NCBI GenBank assembly: GCA_042569785.1
Contig: JBHPGW010000111.1
Span: 1 to 6,128 of the forward strand
Direction: 5' to 3'
DNA from: JBHPGW01 sp042569785
GTDB lineage: Bacteria; Planctomycetota; Phycisphaerae; Sedimentisphaerales; Anaerobacaceae
Length of the DNA stretch: 6,128 nucleotides
How positions within the stretch are numbered: the stretch's first letter is position 1; each line of letters opens with the position of its first letter. Shown one piece after another: positions 1 to 5,069 of the stretch. Below the pieces are notes generated by a model, which had not been told where the DNA came from, made no database searches, and worked only from the letters and a program-made list of their open reading frames with translations. The translations under genes and the position numbers were made by a program.

Positions 1-55
1 TCGCACATTGGCTCTCGACGAGAGAGTGATTTCTAAAAAATCTGTAAGAAACTAA

Positions 56-128
56 TTTTAACCAGATGGCACACTTACCAAGCGAAGCGTACCATCGCCT
101 TTTAATGAAATGGAGGTACTTGAAAATG
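56..128 (+). repeat. Duplicated hairpin-RBS leader, copy A
   Basis: This leader matches 2397-2470 closely. Both have TTTAACCAGATGGCAC, a variable loop, a right arm ending CCATCGC, a short T-run, TTTTAAYGAAATGGAGGTA and then the ATG. The two copies sit immediately before different genes, so the whole hairpin plus Shine-Dalgarno cassette appears to have been duplicated or kept under shared selection. The GGAGG at 112-116 lies 9 bases before the ATG at 126. The upstream in-frame ATG at 66 falls inside the hairpin arm and is rejected as the start. Confidence 0.8.
65..103 (+). promoter_or_regulatory. Imperfect leader hairpin before first gene
   Basis: The arms are GATGGCACACTT (65-76) and AAGCGTACCATC (85-96) around an 8-base loop. 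Ten of 12 positions pair; the two mismatches are both C/A. A four-T run follows at 100-103, and GGAGG begins at 112. It resembles a weak intrinsic terminator or attenuator. It could end transcription arriving from upstream of the window, or act as a leader element controlling the gene at 126. There is little room for a separate promoter between the T-run and the RBS, so it is probably transcribed as 5' leader when the gene is expressed. Confidence 0.6.
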
Positions 129-626
129 TCTGAAGAAAACAATGATAAAAATTTAAAGAGTTGTCAAATGAAAGCAGCAAGCAAAATAAAACCAACAATT
201 GTAAACGTTAAAAAGCTCAACATGAGGATACAAAAAGTAAAGTTTCCAAAACCCAATAAGAACAAAACAATCGACAAATACAAACAGGAATTACAGGAAG
301 GCTATAACGTAGAGCAAGTCTGGATTGAGGAAATTATGCTTTTCAGCGGTGTAGACTATGAGGTGTTTTGCAACAATCTATTAACGAGTTTTGACTGGCT
401 ACGTGGCAAAGGCGGTTTCGACTCCGACTATGAACCCGTTAATGAGAATAGACAGACACTAACAGAGGATAACCGTGTTGATGGTGCTTGTCCAAAAAAG
501 TTTCATATCAGGAAGAATGTATCTTATGCATTCGGTATTTTATGCATAAACACAGACAACAATGAGATGATAATTGTCAACCCCGAAGGATGCGACTACG
601 CCAGGCATGTTGGCTTTGTGTCTTAA
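126..626 (+). CDS. Hypothetical protein with basic N-terminus
   Basis: This 166-residue protein is not confidently recognised. The start at 126 is chosen because GGAGG at 112-116 is correctly spaced; a longer reading from 66 would begin inside the leader hairpin. Residues 1-55 are rich in Lys and Asn and look disordered or nucleic-acid binding. Residues 60-100 look helical (YNVEQVWIEEIMLFSGVDYE) and lead into WLRGKGG at 91-97 and DSDYEP at 99-104. The C-terminus has IIVNPEGCDYARHVGF (149-164). A similar 'D/N-P-x-G-x-D-Y-A-R-Y-V' ending is recalled from short hypothetical proteins of plasmids and integrative elements, but that is memory, not a search. There is no signal peptide or membrane segment. 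It is probably a cytoplasmic accessory protein of a mobile element. It is separated from the ATPase gene by 102 bases with no clear terminator, so the two could be cotranscribed. Confidence 0.8.
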   Translation: MSEENNDKNLKSCQMKAASKIKPTIVNVKKLNMRIQKVKFPKPNKNKTIDKYKQELQEGYNVEQVWIEEIMLFSGVDYEVFCNNLLTSFDWLRGKGGFDSDYEPVNENRQTLTEDNRVDGACPKKFHIRKNVSYAFGILCINTDNNEMIIVNPEGCDYARHVGFVS

Positions 627-714
627 GCCAGGAGGCAGGAAAAAAACAAGCATAACTACACCAATAAGCACGTTCAGTTTGCACATCAAACAAAACTAAT
701 TATCACATTTAATG

Positions 715-719
715 AAAGG
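715..719 (+). promoter_or_regulatory. Ribosome binding site deciding the ATPase start
   Basis: AAAGG at 715-719 lies 9 bases before the ATG at 729 but only 3 bases before the in-frame TTG at 723. The ATG is therefore the better start. The surrounding TTTAATGAAAGGTATTTGAAA resembles the 3' end of the duplicated leader (101-125), without the hairpin and with a shorter SD. Confidence 0.65.
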
Positions 720-728
720 TATTTGAAA

Positions 729-2360
729 ATGGAAACAATTCAAGCAAAAGTAAGTGAAAGATTATTAACAAAGGCCAGTAGATTGTTCACTGGTACAATG
801 GACGGCAGGATTATTGAGATCTTGCAGAACTCAAGGCGAGCGGGTGCGACGCACGTAAACATTATCAACAAGGACGGTTTTATTACAGTCTGTGATAATG
901 GTAGTGGGATTGACGATTTTTCAAAATTGCTGCATCTCGGTGATTCGGACTGGGACGATGCAATGGAAAAATCTGAAGATCCTGCAGGTGTTGGTGTATT
1001 TTGTCTGGCACCGAGAGAAGTAACAATTTGCAGCGGAAACAGGAAGGTATGCATAACCGAGAAGGCCTGGACAGGCGAGCCGGTTGAGGTTGTACAAAAT
1101 GGTGAATCTGTAAAGGGTACAATTCTTGTATTCAAGGATGAGCCGTGGGAATTCGCGACAGTTGAAAAACACGCTGTATTCAGCGGTTTGACAGTTACAG
1201 TTGATGGGCAGCAATGCAGCAAAGAATCGTTTTGCTCTGAGGATGCTGCCGATTATCCTGCACTGGGCTGCAAGATTGAAGTACGTCACAAGAAAACCCT
1301 CAATAAATGGCATACACATTTCAGACACGGGTACTATTCCAACGATGTCCTGGTCAACTTCCATGGCCAAGTGATCTCTTTTACCAATTCACCGGTAAGC
1401 GATACAGAGCTTACATTCCTAGTTGATATGACCGGAGAGCCGACCGGTATCCGACTGATGCTTCCGGCACGAACACAGCTTATCGAAAACAAAGCATTTG
1501 AAGAGATCAAGGCTGTGATTGAGATTGAAGCATTCCGATTCATACAGAAACAAGGCTCGCACAAGCTGCCTTTTAAGGAATACAAACGTGCGAAGGAACT
1601 TGGCATCGATCTGCCGGAGGCTGAGCCTGTATTTGAAGTGGGACTGCTTTATGGTGAGAATATAGAGCCAATAGAGATAACAAGGCCGGAAGATTTTCCT
1701 CTGAGCAAATGTTACAGGCTAAGTAAGGATTGCGAGGATAAATGCGAAACTGATGAGGCTAATATGCATCTTCTGGCGGCAACAGGGAAGTTCAAAGAGC
1801 CTTTTGTACCGGTAAAGATTCCTCCTGCTTATGATGGGTACAGTTGGGCAAATCTGCCTGTAGTGAACAAAGTTGAGGTGACAATAGGCAGGGAAATTGG
1901 CCAGCAAGGTATCTGGAGTGAAACGCTTGTTGCTGTTGATTCACTGCAAATAACAGTACACACAAGTGATAACAAAGTATTCAAATCTGATGTACTCATG
2001 GCGGTACTCGATGAGCCCGTTGAGAAACGAAGCTGGTGCTGTATGAATGTGTATGTCACGCTTGAGGCCAGGAATCAACTGAGTTCAACCGATATATGGT
2101 TCCACCTTGGCGGCTGGAACGATGAAGGTGATACATGGGACACACAGAAATATCAGGTTGAGCAGGAACTGGAAGAATTCTGGGCAACTATTATTGGCCC
2201 TGCCGAGTATCTGCGGTCAAAGCTTCGAGAGTGTCTTTACGGCGTTGTTAAGGACTGGAGGCAGATAATCTTCGATGACAACGAAGCCATTACGATTACA
2301 TACAAGGATGGAAAAGTAAAGTCATACGAATCACCATACAAGAATTCCGCTGCCAATTAA
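729..2360 (+). CDS. GHKL (Bergerat-fold) ATP-binding protein
   Basis: This is a 543-residue cytoplasmic ATPase of the HSP90/MutL/histidine-kinase superfold. The nucleotide-binding signatures are all visible. The N-box is E30-I-L-Q-N34, with Glu30 as the probable general base and Asn34 as the Mg ligand. The G1 box is D56NGSGI61, the G2 box G87VGVF91, and a G130-T131 pair occurs near the end of the fold at the expected place. The domain spans about residues 16-140. Residues 140-290 may form a MutL/HSP90-like transducer region. Residues 300-543 are not recognised and contain several Trp and acidic stretches. There is no HisKA domain, receiver domain, membrane segment or zinc site, so it is not an ordinary sensor kinase. 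It is closest in style to orphan HATPase_c_3 proteins of mobile elements and defence regions. Start ATG 729 fits the RBS better than TTG 723. It lies upstream of the DUF2958 group, from which it is separated by a terminator-like hairpin. Client or substrate is unknown. Confidence 0.9.
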   Translation: METIQAKVSERLLTKASRLFTGTMDGRIIEILQNSRRAGATHVNIINKDGFITVCDNGSGIDDFSKLLHLGDSDWDDAMEKSEDPAGVGVFCLAPREVTICSGNRKVCITEKAWTGEPVEVVQNGESVKGTILVFKDEPWEFATVEKHAVFSGLTVTVDGQQCSKESFCSEDAADYPALGCKIEVRHKKTLNKWHTHFRHGYYSNDVLVNFHGQVISFTNSPVSDTELTFLVDMTGEPTGIRLMLPARTQLIENKAFEEIKAVIEIEAFRFIQKQGSHKLPFKEYKRAKELGIDLPEAEPVFEVGLLYGENIEPIEITRPEDFPLSKCYRLSKDCEDKCETDEANMHLLAATGKFKEPFVPVKIPPAYDGYSWANLPVVNKVEVTIGREIGQQGIWSETLVAVDSLQITVHTSDNKVFKSDVLMAVLDEPVEKRSWCCMNVYVTLEARNQLSSTDIWFHLGGWNDEGDTWDTQKYQVEQELEEFWATIIGPAEYLRSKLRECLYGVVKDWRQIIFDDNEAITITYKDGKVKSYESPYKNSAAN

Positions 2361-2396
2361 ACATTAGGTCGTAGTTTTCAATTCAAAGTATCAATC

Positions 2397-2470
2397 AATT
2401 TAACCAGATGGCACGCTCTATACACTGCGAGCGTGCCATCGCTTTTTAACGAAATGGAGGTATTAAAATG
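2397..2470 (+). repeat. Duplicated hairpin-RBS leader, copy B
   Basis: This is the second copy of the leader at 56-128, placed before the DUF2958 gene. From the right hairpin arm through the RBS the copies differ only at scattered single bases plus a 2-base length change just before the ATG. GGAGG at 2456-2460 lies 7 bases before ATG 2468. The loop sequences and lengths differ between copies (8 and 10 bases), while the arms keep their pairing. Confidence 0.8.
2407..2447 (+). terminator. Perfect 12-bp terminator-like hairpin
   Basis: The arms are GATGGCACGCTC (2407-2418) and GAGCGTGCCATC (2429-2440), a perfect 12-bp GC-rich stem with a 10-base loop. GC then TTTTT (2443-2447) follows. This has the form of a Rho-independent terminator and may end the ATPase transcript. 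The SD of the next gene starts only 8 bases after the T-run. Any transcript that reaches the next gene must therefore start upstream of or within the hairpin, which makes attenuation or antitermination plausible. Confidence 0.75.
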
Positions 2471-3373
2471 GCTTGGAGACCAAGTGAACAACTGATTGAA
2501 GGGGTGCTTGATAATACAGCACCGAACAAAGTTACCGGCTCGATGTTATTTGCCGGCATGAAAGAAAAGGTAGTTTTTGATTTGGAAGGCAACTTCCATA
2601 GGGACATTCGCGGAGCAAAGGTAAGGCTTCGGGGTGAGGGTGAATCAGCGAGTGAAGTTGTAGCTGAAAAGTACATGGAAGGTTTTTCAACTTTGCAAAA
2701 AGGAAAGGTTGGTGACATGACAGCGGGATTGCCGCCATGTGACTATGGAGCACTTGGAGAAGCTTATTTTGAATGGTACGGAGATGATAATGGCCGGGTT
2801 GTTATAGAGCTTGGCACCGATCAGGTAGAATTGCTTACTCAGCCAATCCCGGCATGTGAGTCTGATCCGATCAGCCGAAAAGAACAAGCGGAAAATATGG
2901 CAGGTTTTCTTTGCGGTATTGCATCTGAGTTAGGAGTGCCTGAAACCAGAGCTATAGCTGTCGGCGAAACAGTAGCGGTAGAGCGAGCCAAAAAGGTTAT
3001 CGCCAATAACAAAATCCGTGGGATGAAACTTTTGCCTAAAGAGCTTCGCGAAAAATTGCCGCCATTGTATTCCCAGGATGGTAAAGGCGGTAAGGCTGTT
3101 GTTTACACGAAGTACTTCACCCCGAGCTCAAATTGGACCTGGCTGGCAACTGAGGGCGAGCCTATATTAGATGAATCAGGAACGCATGAGGTGGATTACA
3201 AATTTTTTGGATTGGTTTTCGGCTATGAGCAGGAATTTGGATACTTCCTCTTAAGTGAACTTGAAGAAGTTCGCGGGCCTATGGGACTGCCTATTGAACG
3301 TGATCTCTACTTCCAGCCAAAAACACTTGAAGAAATAGCACCGGAGATGTTTCGGAAGGAGGAGCGAAAATGA
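2468..3373 (+). CDS. Two-domain protein with C-terminal DUF2958
   Basis: This is a 301-residue cytoplasmic protein. Residues 186-291 match DUF2958 strongly by eye: MKLLPKELREKLPPLYSQ, then YTKYFTPSSNWTWLATE, FFGLVFGYEQEFGYFLLSEL and RGPMGLPIERDLYF. DUF2958 proteins are usually about 100-130 residues and are common in plasmids and integrative conjugative elements; their biochemical role is not established. The N-terminal 130 residues form a separate unknown domain with GSMLFAGMKEKVVFDLEGNF, HRDIRGAKVRL and KVGDMTAGLPP, probably beta-rich. Residues 125-180 (IPACESDPISRKEQAENMAGF) form a helical linker. The start is fixed by GGAGG 7 bases upstream. Its stop overlaps the next start as ATGA, indicating translational coupling. 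It heads the three-gene group 2468-4550. Confidence 0.9.
   Translation: MAWRPSEQLIEGVLDNTAPNKVTGSMLFAGMKEKVVFDLEGNFHRDIRGAKVRLRGEGESASEVVAEKYMEGFSTLQKGKVGDMTAGLPPCDYGALGEAYFEWYGDDNGRVVIELGTDQVELLTQPIPACESDPISRKEQAENMAGFLCGIASELGVPETRAIAVGETVAVERAKKVIANNKIRGMKLLPKELREKLPPLYSQDGKGGKAVVYTKYFTPSSNWTWLATEGEPILDESGTHEVDYKFFGLVFGYEQEFGYFLLSELEEVRGPMGLPIERDLYFQPKTLEEIAPEMFRKEERK
3356..3362 (+). promoter_or_regulatory. Strong ribosome binding site inside upstream gene
   Basis: AAGGAGG at 3356-3362 is a near-consensus Shine-Dalgarno lying within the end of the DUF2958 gene, 7 bases before ATG 3370. It fixes the start of the next gene and, with the ATGA overlap, supports translation coupling. Confidence 0.8.
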
Positions 3374-3909
3374 ATAGCAAAGATTACAGAATAAACCCTC
3401 CCCCAAAGGATGCCGGAGAAGAACCATTATTTAGAGTTGTGTATGCAATTGATGTCAATGCTTCTGATGAGCAAAAGGCGGCTGAGCAAGCATGGCAGAT
3501 GATGCGGGCTAAAGATGCTTTTGATCCGATACTTACGGTGCTGGACAGTGAAGGCAAGCAGACAAAGCTTGACCTGACTGATTTGCTGGAATTCAACAAG
3601 GTGACAACCGGCTTCGTTGTTCAAAAATTCCGCAAGGATAATACTGGTAAGTTCAGGTGTATTCATCAGGAGTTTATCGCAGGCGATGACATTCAATTCG
3701 AGGATGTAAAAGGCGAGTCAATAGAAACTCCGGAGCATGAATATCAGCAGTTCAATATGGCATTGGTAAGCAGCAGTCAAATCATTGATCGGCTGGGAGA
3801 TGTCATTACAAGCGTCGATGTCGGCGGCGAGCAATCGAGACAGTTTAGCCATGAGATAAAAATCCTGGATGAACTGCTAAAAGACCTTGGCTGGTTGTCA
3901 AAGGATTAA
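3370..3909 (+). CDS. Hypothetical protein with VGGEQSRQF motif
   Basis: This 179-residue soluble protein has no function I can name. Residues 19-70 look like a small alpha/beta domain (PLFRVVYAIDVNASDEQKAA, then helix, then ILTVLDSEGKQTKLDL). Residues 78-130 form a second module with TGFVVQKFRKDNTGKFRCIH, FIAGDDIQFEDVKGES and HEYQQFNM. The C-terminal part (147-171) contains SVDVGGEQSRQFSHEIKIL, a helical motif shared with the next gene product. From memory, similar proteins occur as uncharacterised accessory proteins in planctomycete-like genomes; that is not verified. The start is fixed by AAGGAGG and the overlap with the DUF2958 gene. There are no metal-binding cysteines and no membrane segments. 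It is most likely an adaptor or partner protein expressed stoichiometrically with its neighbours. Confidence 0.85.
   Translation: MNSKDYRINPPPKDAGEEPLFRVVYAIDVNASDEQKAAEQAWQMMRAKDAFDPILTVLDSEGKQTKLDLTDLLEFNKVTTGFVVQKFRKDNTGKFRCIHQEFIAGDDIQFEDVKGESIETPEHEYQQFNMALVSSSQIIDRLGDVITSVDVGGEQSRQFSHEIKILDELLKDLGWLSKD
3808..3882 (+). repeat. Shared protein motif, copy 1 (GGEQSRQF)
   Basis: Residues 147-171 of the protein at 3370 read SVDVGGEQSRQFSHEIKIL followed by an Asp/Leu-rich helix. The same pattern, (V/I)-GGEQ-(S/A)-RQF-(S/A)-x-EI-x-x-L, appears in the product of the following gene at 4293-4367. Confidence 0.75.
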
Positions 3910-3944
3910 ACCACAGAATTTCAAAAAAGAAAGTGAGGCGAATT

Positions 3945-4550
3945 ATGAAGCTATTTGAAGCACAAGCAACTGAATACAACGGCGAGCAGGAATACTCTCA
4001 GAGCAAATTGTTAGCTGCTGAGAACATTGACCAGGCCTGGCAGACAGCCAGAGATTATTTCAGGCAGTGGTATGACGATGGTGATGAGCCGGAAGATCAT
4101 AATACTGATAACCCTGATGAATTTGAATTTGTCTGTGGCTGTATCAGGTTGAAGATTAAAAGCATTCAGGAAACTACCCTTGATGAATGGGTAAAGACGC
4201 GAATTACGCTACACAGTATTTCAGATTTGCCGGAAAACTTAACTAAAATTCCTGCTATGAAGCTGCGGAATACATGTCAGCAGATGTTAGATACATTGGA
4301 TATCGGCGGTGAACAAGCCCGGCAATTCGCGGAAGAAATTGCGATGCTAAAAGATGCCCTTAAAGTCGCACCGGTGGTAAATGATAATTGCCCTAAATGC
4401 GGTGCCGGCTCTGATGAACGTGAGTTTGCCAGCAGAGACTTTTTAGGCATCGAAGCGATACACATGCACTATCTCTGCAAGAAATGCGGCAGCGAGATAA
4501 TCGAAGAATTCACTTTAACAGATGTTTTCATCGATAATCCAACTACCTGA
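3945..4550 (+). CDS. Hypothetical zinc-ribbon protein with GGEQARQF motif
   Basis: This 201-residue protein starts at ATG 3945, because GAGG at 3935-3938 is 6 bases upstream; the in-frame GTG at 3933 overlaps that RBS. Residues 1-75 form a small alpha/beta module (YSQSKLLAAENIDQAWQTAR, an acidic DDGDEPEDHNTDNPDE loop, then FEFVCGCIRLKIKS). The loop and flanking strand/helix pattern recalls short uncharacterised proteins of integrative elements. Residues 117-141 carry TLDIGGEQARQFAEEIAML, shared with the preceding protein. Residues 149-181 form a zinc ribbon, C149-P-K-C152 and C178-K-K-C181, followed by a beta-strand tail. The preceding protein has the shared motif but lacks the zinc ribbon. 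The gap to the preceding gene is 35 bases, so cotranscription is likely. A role in protein or nucleic-acid binding is inferred from the ribbon only. Confidence 0.85.
   Translation: MKLFEAQATEYNGEQEYSQSKLLAAENIDQAWQTARDYFRQWYDDGDEPEDHNTDNPDEFEFVCGCIRLKIKSIQETTLDEWVKTRITLHSISDLPENLTKIPAMKLRNTCQQMLDTLDIGGEQARQFAEEIAMLKDALKVAPVVNDNCPKCGAGSDEREFASRDFLGIEAIHMHYLCKKCGSEIIEEFTLTDVFIDNPTT
4293..4367 (+). repeat. Shared protein motif, copy 2 (GGEQARQF)
   Basis: Residues 117-141 of the protein at 3945 align without gaps to residues 147-171 of the preceding protein. Invariant residues include D, GGEQ, RQF, EI and spaced Leu. The similarity is visible at DNA level but with many third-position changes, so this is an old relationship rather than a recent duplication. 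Confidence 0.75.
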
Positions 4551-4635
4551 TGGCTGTAAGCCATTCAACCACAGCGTCGTAACAAATCAACCGTAAGTAC
4601 AAATCTCTAAAACCCCTCAAACGAAAGGATACATT

Positions 4636-4674
4636 ATGCGATACAGAAGATTCTATGCGCGTAGTCCGCCTTAA
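4636..4674 (+). CDS. Possible 12-residue leader peptide ending Pro-Pro-stop
   Basis: ATG at 4636 follows GAAAGGA (4623-4629) at good spacing and encodes MRYRRFYARSPP before TAA. The peptide is Arg/Tyr-rich and ends in two prolines. The last codons form the left arm of a perfect hairpin and the stop codon lies in its loop. Pro-Pro at a stop codon is known to slow termination in some bacterial leader peptides, so a regulatory uORF is plausible. It may equally be a chance ORF or a short functional peptide. Nothing proves it is translated. Confidence 0.4.
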   Translation: MRYRRFYARSPP

Positions 4675-4684
4675 ACGGACTACG
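4660..4684 (+). promoter_or_regulatory. Perfect 9-bp hairpin overlapping the micro-ORF
   Basis: CGTAGTCCG (4660-4668) and CGGACTACG (4676-4684) pair perfectly around the 7-base loop CCTTAAA, which contains the TAA stop of the 12-codon ORF. A G-T wobble can extend the stem by one. The following sequence TATCAGAAG has no T-run, so it is not a classical intrinsic terminator. It could be an attenuator helix opened by ribosomes reading the micro-ORF, an RNA-processing or stability element, or a protein-binding palindrome. Confidence 0.7.
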
Positions 4685-4748
4685 TATCAGAAGTAAATTG
4701 TATATTTTAAACAAGAAAGTTTTAACCTAAAAATTGAAAGGAACAAAA

Positions 4749-4973
4749 ATGAGGATTTTATTTATCAACAATTTGGGCGGCGGATTTGCAGATTTCATTA
4801 ACGTTGAAGAAGGCACAAACATTGAAAAGCTTTTCAAGCAGAAGATGTCAAACGAACAGTCTGCCGATTACCTGATCAGGGTTAATCGTCAGCCGGTTCC
4901 TAAGGATTATGTCCTTAAGGAAAATGACCGGGTGACAATAACCCCGACAAAAATCGAAGGTGCGGCCTGCTGA
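4749..4973 (+). CDS. Ubiquitin-like beta-grasp protein (MoaD/ThiS-like)
   Basis: This 74-residue protein has the beta-grasp pattern of MoaD, ThiS and ubiquitin-like modifiers. It starts with a strand (MRILFINNLG), then FADFINVEEGTNIEKLF as a second strand and helix, a strand at LIRVNRQPV (42-50), and the hallmark D53YVLKENDRVTITP66 hairpin. Start ATG 4749 is 6 bases after AAAGGA (4737-4742); the in-frame TTG at 4734 precedes that SD and is rejected. The C-terminus is KIEGAAC, not the Gly-Gly needed for adenylation and thiocarboxylate or isopeptide chemistry in MoaD, ThiS and ubiquitin. Only Gly71 is present, with an Ala-Ala-Cys tail. Its immediate neighbour is an E2-like protein, and no molybdopterin or thiamine genes are visible, so a modifier or interaction role is more likely than sulfur carriage. 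It may be processed after Gly71, or act non-covalently. Confidence 0.85.
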   Translation: MRILFINNLGGGFADFINVEEGTNIEKLFKQKMSNEQSADYLIRVNRQPVPKDYVLKENDRVTITPTKIEGAAC

Positions 4974-5010
4974 GTCACCAGCAGACCGCTTAACCGCAAA
5001 CATTAACCAT

Positions 5011-5053
5011 AAGGCCTCTGCTTATTTTTCAATTATAGGCGGAGGCCTTTTTT
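5011..5053 (+). terminator. Intrinsic terminator between Ubl and E2-like genes
   Basis: The arms AAGGCCTCTGC (5011-5021) and GCGGAGGCCTT (5039-5049) form an 11-bp stem with one G-T wobble and a 17-base AT-rich loop, followed by six Ts (5048-5053, the first two in the stem). It is a good Rho-independent terminator. The SD of the next gene (AAGGA, 5058-5062) starts 4 bases after the last T, leaving no room for an independent promoter. It is therefore either a partial terminator setting the Ubl/E2 ratio or a leader attenuator of the downstream gene. Confidence 0.85.
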
Positions 5054-5069
5054 GCGCAAGGAAAAAGTT

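Larger units (their letters stand above)
4551..4748 (+). other. Intergenic leader before the beta-grasp gene
   Basis: This is a 198-base non-coding stretch between the zinc-ribbon gene and the ubiquitin-like gene, the longest gap in the window. It contains, in order, a small 6-bp stem-loop spanning the previous stop (ATGGCT/AGCCAT, 4550-4564, no T-run), an A/C-rich unstructured segment, a 12-codon ORF with its own SD (4636-4674), a perfect 9-bp hairpin (4660-4684) and an AT-rich stretch (4698-4735). No convincing -35/-10 pair was found, although TATATT at 4701-4706 could be a -10. Confidence 0.6.

Noticed and set aside
12..24. CTCTCG-A-CGAGAG palindrome near the window start
   Set aside because: Six bases per arm with a one-base loop, no T-run and no clear gene relation. 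It could be the edge of an upstream feature outside the window.
66..125. N-terminal extension of the first gene from ATG 66
   Set aside because: The ATG is part of the left hairpin arm of a leader that recurs, non-coding, before the gene at 2468. GGAGG at 112-116 points to ATG 126.
679..706. TTGCAC with TATCAC 16 bases later as a promoter for the ATPase gene
   Set aside because: Each box matches only about 3-4 of 6 consensus positions, which is no better than expected in A/T-rich DNA.
740..2059. Several long minus-strand open frames opposite the ATPase gene
   Set aside because: They lie wholly within a well-supported coding gene, lack recognisable domains, and are explained as shadows of its codon pattern.
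4698..4735. TATATT and nearby AT-rich sequence as a promoter for the Ubl gene
   Set aside because: TATATT alone is a fair -10, but the bases at the -35 position (GACTAC) do not match and belong to the hairpin.
4749..4973. True MoaD or ThiS sulfur carrier
   Set aside because: The fold fits but the C-terminal Gly-Gly is missing and no molybdopterin or thiamine genes are in the window.
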